Positions 12,451-21,500 of a stretch of DNA of 64,000 bases are shown here, one piece after another. Below the pieces are notes generated by a model. That model was not told where the DNA came from. It saw only the letters and a program-made list of their open reading frames with translations, and ran no database searches. This stretch comes from Daphnia carinata (Eukaryota > Arthropoda > Branchiopoda > Diplostraca > Daphniidae). The stretch lies in contig NC_081336.1 of the NCBI RefSeq assembly GCF_022539665.2, forward strand, positions 8,532,778 through 8,596,777, given 5' to 3'. Numbering within the stretch: position 1 is the stretch's first letter; the number at the start of each line of letters is the position of its first letter. The position numbers and the translations under genes were made by a program.

Positions 12451-12973
12451 TTTCAATTTACTTTTTTTGGTGAATTTTATTTAACTATAGAAATTATCAA
12501 AAACCTGGGATACACGTTCCAACTCCTATAACACTTCACAAACCAGCTATTGAACACTTATTCAAAATCAGAAGAGCTTAACTTTTCTACCTACCTGTTC
12601 CACGTTAAGTTAAAAAAAAAGGAGTCAGTCTTCAACACACAATTGAAAAAGAAGTTATCTAAACTCACATTTTCAGTGTCCTTCACAAAGTGACACATTT
12701 GACCGGCCAGTTCCGAACAATGAGAAGACTAAAATCATGTTGAACTGAAAATCTTTTATTTACACTAAAAAACGAACATTCACAGCATTCCTTTCTGCCA
12801 CGGACCAACTCTGCATCCCACGCTGCACACCAGGTACATCCCAAAGATCTAGAAATAGTTACATAACTAAAATTGTTAACGATAAATTGTAACATCATCT
12901 GATAGAATTGAGTTGAACCTGTAAGAATCTAGAAGATCTAGATTATCAAATGAATTTAAAAAAACTGCTTTCT

Positions 12974-13297
12974 TTATGTAGCAGCTTTGGTACAAAGGTG
13001 GGCGTATTGGCCAAACGGAGATGACAAACGTGCTGGTAAAGTCGAGCCTTGCTCCTCCTCCTTCTCTATGTAATTTTTAATGAATAGTGCTATAACACTT
13101 GACGTAAATATTTGCCATAATACCTTTAACAAGTTTCCTTGGATTTCATTCACAAAACCCAGATTTAAAAAAAAACACGAAGTCAGTGGTGAAACATCAA
13201 GAAGGAAGACGTCCATTTTGGCTGCCATCCTGAGATCCAACGCCAAGCGAAATGGAACTGCTGTCAGAACAGCTGACAGAACAGTTGTGAAGGCCAT
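12974..13297 (-). CDS. Hypothetical 107-residue ORF with hydrophobic segments
   Basis: A single open frame with ATG at 13297. It starts MAFTTVLSAVLTAV, has a second hydrophobic stretch around residues 60-72 (WQIFTSSVIALFIKNYIE) followed by an acidic EKEEEQG run, and would look like a small membrane protein. I recognise no family and see no promoter or polyadenylation signal. Its location inside repeat-rich DNA argues for chance. Low confidence. Confidence 0.15.
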   Translation of the reverse strand: MAFTTVLSAVLTAVPFRLALDLRMAAKMDVFLLDVSPLTSCFFLNLGFVNEIQGNLLKVLWQIFTSSVIALFIKNYIEKEEEQGSTLPARLSSPFGQYAHLCTKAAT

Positions 13298-13550
13298 GAA
13301 AATGAATTGTTATTTGTCCGCTAGATGTCTCGAAAATATTCAGACCATTTATCATCGTGCAGAACACTTTTGAATATGTGAATAGATAGGTTAACAGTAA
13401 AGCGTTAGCGAGAGAAAACAAAGATCTTTGGTTAAAATCTCAGTGTAGTTTTACTTGAGTTATGTAATCGACAAATTAAAAAATTTTATATTAGAAAGCG
13501 AAGATTGTGTGATCAAACCATTCATTTAACAACATCGTCATCGTAGTCCA

Positions 13551-14382
13551 TAGCTGAAAAGTAACGCATCGGGTGGCTAAGTGCTATATCTCAGGATCAA
13601 ATCCCGCTTGAGTGAAAAAGTGAATCTATGCATACTGTCGATTTCCTTCACATCAGTGTTTTTAATACAGGTCCTGCCACAAAAGTGATGTGTTTCATGG
13701 CATAATGGTTGAGCGTCGGCTTTGAATGTCGTAATTATATGGTTCGAGCCCGTACAGAGTCAAGTCTAACAATGTCTTCAATTTATTCAATAAATAATTA
13801 GTTGATTAGTAGAACTTGGCCAGTCATCATATATGTTTTCCTTCACTTCATTATTTCTAATGTAAGTTCGACTAATCCTTCAAATGGTAAAAAAAATATT
13901 GTGTAAGAAACAAAAATGTGAACCATGGCTCAATGGTTGAGCGTCGGCTACGTATGGTGAATGGCCAGGGTTCAAATCGCGAATGTAGTGGAAAAAGTAA
14001 TAAATTACTTGGTGTTAAAGAGATTTAATGATTAACTCGCGTTACATTAATTATTATTGCAAGTGTAAAGAACTTACCTTGAATTTATTTTAATGTTTAT
14101 CTTTCTCATGTGTTTATAAGGTCCGTAGCTCTGTGGTAGAGCCTTTAGCTGCGATACCTGTTACCCTGGGTTCAAACCTCAGTTGATGTATGAAAAATGA
14201 ATCAGAATAATTGCAGAAAGAATATTGCAGCAGTATATTTCAATTTTATGCTTTATTAAGTGTAAATGTAAGTCCGTAAGTGACAAGAAAAAAGCCAAAT
14301 TAACTGCACATGATTCATGGCTCATTGGTAGAGCATCGGCGCGGTATGCTGAACATCCAGGGTTCGATTCCCCAATGATTCA
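13551..14382 (+). repeat. Array of five tRNA-like modules with Pol III box A/B motifs
   Basis: Five modules of 62-72 bp lie on the same strand at about 13551-13613, 13693-13757, 13921-13985, 14122-14184 and 14311-14382, spaced about 140-230 bp. Each has an A-box-like phrase (for example TGGCTCAATGGTTGAGCG, TAGCTCTGTGGTAGAGC) followed 30-35 bases later by a B-box-like phrase (GGTTCGAGCCC, GGTTCAAATCG, GGTTCAAACCT, GGTTCGATTCC). The D-stem is conserved, whereas acceptor and T stems are mostly broken, so these are not ordinary functional tRNAs. Spacers share short phrases such as TTCCTTCAC. The array is a diverged tandem repeat that includes an internal promoter, probably derived from one tRNA or SINE. 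Confidence 0.6.
14311..14382 (+). pseudogene. Best-preserved tRNA-like copy (anticodon position GGT)
   Basis: The acceptor strands TGATTCA (14311-14317) and TGATTCA (14376-14382) pair at six of seven positions. The D stem is GCTC/GAGC. The anticodon stem TCGGC/GCTGA encloses a seven-base loop GCGGTAT, which would place GGT (Thr) as anticodon but with C instead of the invariant T at position 33. The T stem pairs only at its three loop-proximal positions. The missing T33 and the weak T stem make it a pseudogene or SINE head rather than a decoding tRNA. Confidence 0.4.
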
Positions 14383-14625
14383 AAATTGAAATCTCAATCA
14401 AAACTAATAAGGCTATCAGGTATGTATCAATAGCCAAAGTTAATACATACATTGTGGCTACATGTGTGGAATAAAAAAACAAGGAAAAAAAAACGAACAG
14501 TAAGTATAAAGTCAAAAACAAGAGTTTTGCTTTTTTTGTTAAAAAAAAATAAATTGTATTGACATTTCTCTGCACTTATAAATGATTTTGCAACTTTAAA
14601 AAGGCACAATAGCCCTTTCAAAAGT

Positions 14626-14960
14626 TGCCGTCAACCCAGGCAGGGGGAGACACTGCCTTGTTGACCCACCGGGGAGATTACCCGGTGATTGGCTAAGACA
14701 AGCCGGAAGAAGAGCCGAAGATATGGAACATTTTTACTGGAGCGATTAACCTTTAATTCGGATTTGTGGGTAGCCACGTCGCCCTCCGTGAACACATCAT
14801 CGGACTAAGCGGACCCCCACGTCCCCTTTCCGGCCAGAGCCCTCCAAACCTCGGTATATGTTATTTTTTAATATACCGTACAGTAGGGGCATGACCCCCT
14901 ACGGGCTTATTACGAGTCAAGGGGAAACGGGGCTGCGGATAGGAAGGGAGCCCAGATATG
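14626..14960. other. GC-rich island of consecutive hairpins, unknown
   Basis: This block stands out sharply from its AT-rich surroundings. Successive inverted repeats are readable: GTCAACCCAGGCAG with CTGCCTTGTTGAC, CACCGGG with CCCGGTG, GTGG with CCAC, CGGTATAT with ATATACCG, and GTAGGGG with CCCCCTAC. No long open frame is present. It could be a structured noncoding RNA, an untranslated end of a non-LTR retroelement, or another MITE-like element. I do not recognise it as U1, 7SK, RNase P, RNase MRP, SRP or U3 RNA. Confidence 0.45.
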
Positions 14961-15788
14961 CACTTCAATTTTTGAATTTTAAATACCGCTTGGGGAATAC
15001 GAATAAAGTGTAGGAATTCCATGTTGTCCATCCAATCATCGCAATTTATTCAACATCTTGCCCCAAACCAAGAACATTTACAGAGCCAGCGTTACTTTTC
15101 ACCTTTATTAAAAAAACAAAAACAACATTAACTATTGAACAGAAAATTATGTAGGTTAGATATAGTTAGCAAAAAACCAGAAAACAGTTCTTGTTTACTT
15201 ACAAGTCCCTTTCTACGAAGACGAGTTTATGCTTTGAAAGGTTATTTCAAACTGCAACTTCAGGAAAACCATCCGACTCTATCATCAAATAAATCCAAGT
15301 TTGTGCCCTAGAAAATTTCTCGTGTTTAATTAGAAGGTTAATGCAGTTCTAGATAAATCTCCTACCACATTGGAAATGACTTTTTCCCATCAAGCTGATG
15401 CCAACATCAGTTCTTTAAATATAGCATATCAAACAAAAGCTGGAAACAAAGCAGAAAGTAACCAGAACTTTTCAATAAGCTATTAATGGTGTGGTATGCT
15501 GCACAACAAGTTTTCACCAAGATTTTGTGCTTTTACCTTTTAGAATTCAACTGCACATTGGTAACCATCCTAAAGAGAAAAACGATTATGACAATATGGC
15601 ACACTTGGCGATATCCTGGGATTCGGCAAAGCATTTCCAATACGCGAGGCAACCATTATTATGGCAACCACACTAGATATAGCCCCCTGACAACGAACAA
15701 ATTGACAGTTCAGTAGAGTACTCAATAACAAGCAATTCCTCCGCTAGATGTCTTCTAAATATAGGTACTTAGAAAAATTCACAATTTT

Positions 15789-16255
15789 TTGTTTCATGGT
15801 CACAAAAAAATACTTGTTGCAAATATGTTCGTTATTGTTTCTGCAAGTGTAAATGGAGTCAATGTCAAGTGTTCCATGGCTATAAGGATAGGAGGTATTC
15901 AAAGTTCTAAAATAAATGTTTTACAGCATGAACTAGAGAAAAAAGTTAACAATAGAATGGGCAACATTACCAACCAATTACCAGACAAGGAAAAAAATTC
16001 TTTGAAGCAACTACAAAGCTACATGGCTGCCAATATGTACTGCTCCTATTTGTGATAATGTATGAAAGGTAGTATCAGCAAATGGTTTTATTGTTGTTTT
16101 GTTTCTAACCTAACCTTAAAATGCAAACCTCCCTTTTTCTTTTGTTAGTGATGAAGATGGAATCTTCTGTCCTACTTGTTTCTGTCATAGACTGAGGGGT
16201 CCACCGTTACAAAACTCTACATCAACAGCAGCTCAGAACCTGCAAATGTCGTGAA
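15789..16255 (+). CDS. Two exon-like blocks, unknown product
   Basis: An open frame at 15789-16055 includes a helical segment, HELEKKVNNRMGNITNQLP, preceded by an acceptor-like TTTTACAG. Downstream, after TTTGTTAG at about 16148, an open block encodes DEDGIFCPTCFCHRLRG and ends in TGA at about 16254; CPTCFCH looks like part of a zinc-binding knuckle. The two blocks do not join in phase with the frame as read, so I cannot present a full gene model. It may be an unrelated gene fragment carried inside the inverted-arm structure. Confidence 0.2.
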
Positions 16256-16542
16256 TGAAAAAATTTTAATTAAAATTGATTAAAAAAATAGTTGTAACAC
16301 CAAGCATTATTAAACGAATTGTGTAACTAAGGAAATCACTGAACCACTATGTTTGTCTCCACAATCCTGAAATGATTGAAATGACAAGCTTTGTTTTATT
16401 TCATTAATTCTAATTTTAAAAAAAGTGCAAAGCCTAACTGCATGGTTGAGCAGTTTGGCTTGATGCCTTTTTTAAAAAGCAAGAAGGTAGCAATAACCAT
16501 TATCTCAATGTGCCTGTCGTGCTTACTTTTAAGGACACACAA

Positions 16543-17150
16543 TCACAAGAAGGATTCACGGCAAATTGTCGGGTTGTTCAGGTAAAGCTTATGTAATTCA
16601 TCCTTTGTATATTTGAATACCAATCGGTTATGACTGACTACCTATGTGCTGACTTCTGACTAAAAGCAATATGAATTTTAGAATGGTACCAAAAACTCCC
16701 GCTACGAACACCACGGGTAACGTGCCCCATAGTCGTAAAAAAAAAGACCGTATCTCTAAAAAACAGTCTCGTTCTTTAAAATGTATTTCACAACAAAATT
16801 CGCGTAAACCTGTAATAAATTTCTCTAATTTATACTTTGCGTTTTTTTAACGTCAATTGGTTATTCTATATGATAAAAAAATCTACGTTATGACTACTGC
16901 CTAAGGGTAATATCATGCGTTTTCTGTAGTTCCAAAAATCCCGCTACGAACGCCACGGGTAACGTCACCCATAATCGTGAAAAAATAGCCCTTACCTCTA
17001 ACATCGGGATGGTTCCAAAAAATCCCGCTATGAACGCCAGGGGTAACGTGGCTCATAATCGTTGAAAAATAAGCTCGCATCTCTAAAAAATGTAGCTCTT
17101 TATTTTGAATTTGTAAATGTATTTCGTGCCAGAATTCTCGTATTCCGTCC
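16543..17150 (-). repeat. Right arm of the long inverted repeat
   Basis: Reverse complement of 8920-9600. The inner edge (16543-16594) reads CAAGAAGGATTC and continues to GGTAAAGCTTATGT, pairing with the inner edge of the left arm. The subrepeat with CCCGCTACGAACGCCACGGG (reverse orientation) occurs at about 16700, 16940 and 17025. This arm is shorter than the left one by roughly one subrepeat. The outermost matched phrase is near 17110-17150. I found no clear target-site duplication next to either arm. Confidence 0.85.
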
Positions 17151-17940
17151 ACAACAAATAATATATAGATTGAAATAATTTTTTAAATAAGCATTTTGTC
17201 ATTAATTTCACCACAACACTAGGTTTGAACCCAATACATTTGATCTCTTAACAGAACTTGATTTCTGATTCTGTAGAAGTAAATGATGAAAACAAGAAAA
17301 AAGTCTTCGTAACAAGCTGGTATTTGAACTTCTATCTATTCAATCTTGTCAAGCTCATTTAAGTGAGTGTCTGCAATAAATTTCGATGAATTCTAGAATA
17401 CAGAAACAATAAGTGCGTTATAACCAATAAATTCTTATGCTTTTTTCACAATTACCTTGAACTTGCTTTCAAAACATTTCATTGAGCCAGTTGGCTACGT
17501 TAAAAAATAACCCAATCTGTCATACACATACAGTTAATAATATAAATATCTAAGAACAGAAAAATCACATGTACAGCGAATTTCACTAGAAGTTTCTTTT
17601 AGCAGTTTAAATTTAGATAAATAGCCATTAAAATTGACCAATTTCATCGGTTATATTATAATATTTGGCAACAAGAACTTTCGTCAGTAATGTTTTTATC
17701 TTATCATAATAATGGTGTTGAATTTCGTTTTCGTCCCGGGTAAAATAAAGAGCACTGTAAACATTTTTTACGACGCGTTACATAAACTTTCTTAAAAGCT
17801 GAAGTTTGGCGTTTTTTCTTCTGGTAGCAACAGGAAACAGGCGTTTTTAAGTTGCGTCGAAAACAAAATCGACGGCCAACTTGACCAGTCTCTTCTAAAC
17901 ATTTCTTTGGCAGCTGTTATTAGACTATAAATAGATCATA
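17151..17940. other. AT-rich spacer, nothing recognised
   Basis: No open frame, RNA gene or repeat match was seen between the outer edge of the inverted repeat and the TATA box of the next gene. Confidence 0.5.
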
Positions 17941-17951
17941 AACGTGCGCAG

Positions 17952-17990
17952 TATATAAAGCAAGGAAACCGAGGTTACTGAAACAGTACC
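17952..17990 (+). promoter_or_regulatory. TATA promoter of the FAM210-like gene
   Basis: TATATAAA at 17952-17959 lies about 80 bases upstream of the first ATG (18039), so a start site about 30 bases downstream would give a leader of about 55 nt. The assignment rests on motif and spacing only. Confidence 0.5.
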
Positions 17991-18038
17991 CAATACACGT
18001 ATAAGCAAAATCTCTAGTCAATTTCTCACTACAAAAAC

Positions 18039-19224
18039 ATGTTACTTGTTAGGAGTGTCCACCGTCTTCTAATACATAAAAATCCTCCAGTTCAGGGTGA
18101 GTTAACCAACTACGATGCCAAGGATGCACATATTATAACATCACTCAATCTCTTTTTGTGTAGGGATTCCATTTCACTTTGGTGCAAAACATGAATCAGG
18201 ATTACCTTCGAACATGGAAGAGTTAGATGCCCAAGATCGGGTTGGATTCTCAGCCAACAGGCACAAGGATATCAGTTTTGGAATTGTCCAAAGTCAAACA
18301 TCATCTATGTTTGGAAGCTCTTTTATGAGTGATCAATCAAGTCAAGGTAGTATACTTCAATGTGAGCTTGTTTCACCTTTATGGTTCAAAATAATCGTAT
18401 TCCTAAATGTAGGAGCACGACAACTAGAGAATTATGAATACCTTGGTTCTATTAGCTTGAATGCTGTGACACAGACTAATGTGCCCCAGCCGTTTTATCC
18501 AAGTATTGAAAAAGAAAATTCTCCTCGGATGAATATGCCAGAAAACTGCATTAGTCAACACATTAAGTTTACTTCCAGCGACTTGCAGGAGACTCTCCAT
18601 CCTGGAAGTAATTGAATTTTTGGAAAATTTAAAATAACAAATAAATAAAGAAAATAGTCAATACCTAAACCGAACTTGTTTTCCCCCAAACTAGGTAATC
18701 AAAGTGTGCAAGAGGGGATCAAGAAAAATAGAGGTAATAGTTGGTATTTGCAGCATGGTTTGCACAATGCATGGATACCTAACCAGAGCTCGATGAGATA
18801 CTATAGTGATTCTAAGGCCCCTGAGTCAACTAAAACTAAACTGAAGCGAGCTGTTAAAGATTATGGCGCAACTGTCATAGTGTTCCACGTCTTGATATCA
18901 GTTACATCACTTAGCATCTGTTATGCAGCGGTAGCCAGGTCATTTGCATGAATTTCCATTACGGTATCTAAGATCGATTGTTTAATTTAAAACCTTTTTG
19001 TTATTTTTTATAGCGGACTAGATGTACCTGGCTTGCTCTCCCAGATTGGTGTCTCCAGCGAGATGTTGAATTCAAAATTGGCGTCAGGAGCATCAACTTT
19101 CCTGATAGCATATGCCGTTCACAAGCTATTGGTGCCCATTCGAATCAGCGTCACTCTAGGATGTGTTCCGTTTATCGTGCGTTATTTACGTAGAGTTGGA
19201 TTTTTGAAGAATCCATCCGCTTAA
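18039..19224 (+). CDS. FAM210: FAM210-like (DUF1279) mitochondrial membrane protein
   Basis: Five exons, in phase: 18039-18096, 18164-18346, 18413-18607, 18695-18938, 19014-19224; 296 residues. The C-terminal third is the DUF1279 domain shared with vertebrate FAM210A/B: KRAVKDYGATVIVFHVLISV, a first hydrophobic helix ending ICYAAVASGLDVPGL, then the conserved SGASTFLIAYAVHKLLVPIR and the terminal VRYLRRVGFLK. FAM210 proteins are mitochondrial membrane proteins linked to mitochondrial translation and metabolism. The start MLLVRSVHRLLIHKN is a basic, amphipathic presequence, which supports this start. Residues 30-180 are poorly conserved. The second intron (18347-18412) is exactly 66 nt with no in-frame stop, so it could be retained as 22 extra codons. 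The gene converges on JMJD4, whose stop is only about 70 bp away. Confidence 0.9.
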
Positions 19225-19296
19225 ACCTATCATGGGCATCCATTTTTGTATCTTTCGTAATAAATTCCTTTTCTACGAGATACTAATCCCATCGTT

Positions 19297-20742
19297 TCAT
19301 TTATTGCTCAATGTCTTCAGAAGCTCAATGGCCACTTGGCTATCCATGTTTCGATGACGTTCTTGGTTACACCATCCATCGCCAGAACATAAATGACAAT
19401 TTTTCAGGGAATGAATCTTGAGAAACCCTGAATTTCTCCTTTCAACCACCATTTGTAACAGTCGCCGAAATTGCCGGAAATTCATTCCGTAATGACTATT
19501 AAGAAAAACTTCAAGTTGTTCCTTATCAAGATTTGTCCCGTAGCCGGATACCTCTTCTTCTATCTCAATGGAGGCCTTCTGCAGTCCTTTGTGAATGTGG
19601 CTTGCATTGGCTCCATTAAACCAGTTGTGATTGATGGAGATAGTGTCCTCCTAAATCGTAACAATATATTCGAGGGAACTTTCATTGGCATAGTACTGAT
19701 AAGATTTTTAATAGTTTCTACCAGGTTCCACACTTGATGATGCCAACCTGACGGGACGAAAACCACTTCTCCAGCACTTTGTACCAAGTCATAGTATGTG
19801 ACCCCCATTGCTGAAATATCAATTTGTCCCAAATCACGGGGAAGAGAAGTGACTCCAAATAACGATTTAAGTCTTATTTCCTCGCCAGGTGGAAGAAAAA
19901 TCCATCTTTTTTTCCCCACAACATTTGCTGACCAGCTAAATGAGCCATAAACATCTGCATGCAAAGGAGTCCTACGCAAAGAGGGTAAAAAAAATGTTAC
20001 AAAAAATGTAATTATTTCGTAAAGCTCTGATTATCAGAAATGCCTTACCAACTTCCTTTTGGACCAATGTATACAAATCTGTAATCATCTTCATTGCCTT
20101 GCATCCAGTATTCATTTAACCAGTCAACAGCAAAGTAAACCGGAGTTTCATACATAGATTTTGAGCACGGGAAATTTTTGAACAAATGCCAGTCCTTTCA
20201 GAAATCCATATTAAATTTACAGTTAAACATTTAATGATGTTTTACTTTTAAGTATAAGCATGGCATTGTTGAAGGATATCCTTTATTTTTGTATTCCTTA
20301 ATGTACGTGATAAAGTCTGTAAGAGACCAATTTGACTTTGGGTGAGAATCAAAGTATGATTCACCACAGTTTGCTACAGGCACTTCCTCTTCACCTATGT
20401 GGCAAATCCAAACAACAATTTTAAAAAAGAAAATCATTAACAACATACAATAGTACAGTTTATACCATAACTGTCCAATAGATTCTCCCAGATGGGTATT
20501 TCATTTTCAGCCCAAAGTTTTCTACTGAGCCACGATTCAGTATGTGATTTTGAAAGCAAACACGGTATATTCTTGATAAGATACTTATCGTAGAATTCAG
20601 AATAACAAATTTCATTATTTATCACATCTACCTCCATTTGTTTTGTTACGGCACAAATCTTTTCGCGACCAACTGCATTTTGAAACCCAGGTTTTTGTTT
20701 TCGCTTCGCTACGGTGCCACATAATTGTAAAAATTTCGACAA
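19297..20742 (-). CDS. JMJD4: JmjC-domain lysyl hydroxylase, JMJD4 type
   Basis: Five exons on the minus strand, in phase: 20466-20742, 20246-20394, 20049-20194, 19722-19971, 19297-19650; 391 residues. Family hallmarks in order: EEEVPVANC, an ITYIKEYKNKGY segment, CLYLKDWHLFKNFP, DDYRFVYIGPKGSW, then the JmjC core TPLHADVYGSFSWSANVVGK with the iron-binding HxD (HAD), AGEVVFVPSGWHHQVWNL supplying the distal histidine, and EDTISINHNWFNGAN. JMJD4 is a 2-oxoglutarate/Fe(II) oxygenase known in mammals to hydroxylate a lysine of release factor eRF1, favouring translation termination. All metal ligands appear intact. The start is uncertain: ATG 20742 begins MSKFLQLCG, but the conserved part begins after a second Met (MEVDVINNE, ATG 20637). 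Confidence 0.92.
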
Positions 20743-21500
20743 ACATTTGAAGACAATTAACAGTTTTTATAATCGTTTCCTTCAATAAGTTTCACAGGAA
20801 TTGAGAACCACACATGGTATGCCTACTAACTAAAAAAAGTGCTATGTAATCAGAGGCCGGGTAATAAAGAGGGAAAGGTACAATTCTTTTAGCCTCCAAG
20901 GTGTATAAATGGCCTTGCAGACTTGTTTTAAACATACACAAGGAAAAAACAAACGAAAACGAGTAATTAACAGCAGACCTAGGGTATAAAGAAGGATAGA
21001 GGGAAAAAAGTGGGTAATGCAGCTGGGCAGACGTTCTTTTAGACATCACCAAGTGGACCCCAACGCAGCATCTTGCTAGGGGGAATTAACTGTTTTTACA
21101 CGGATTTTTTTTTCTTTTTTTTTTTCTTTTTGAATTCAGCATCAAAATACATAAGACAATTATTCTTGCTTGGAATTGGTATCCGAGTCTAATGTTCTCT
21201 GCCGCAGGATGTAAGAGATAGTTTTAAATCAAAGACAACGGGTGCAGGTGGACGAAGAAGAGAGAAGGGAATCACCCACACTTAGAAAAATTAAAGCGAA
21301 GAAGGCAAGGCATTGTTTTCTTTGCAGCAACAGCAGGCCGTCAACTGTATGTATATGTACGTGTGTTTATTCTTTCTTTCTTTCTTTTGAATATACTAAG
21401 ATTCTCCCTCTCATCATTTCACCCTTTTTTCGCTCAAATCTTCATTTTTTGAGGGTTTTTGGCTATTTCTTTTAAATCTTGTGATTTAAAAAACAAAAAT

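Noticed and set aside
13551-14382. Five functional tRNA genes
   Set aside because: Only the D stem and box A/B are consistently kept. Acceptor and T stems are broken, and the best copy lacks T33.
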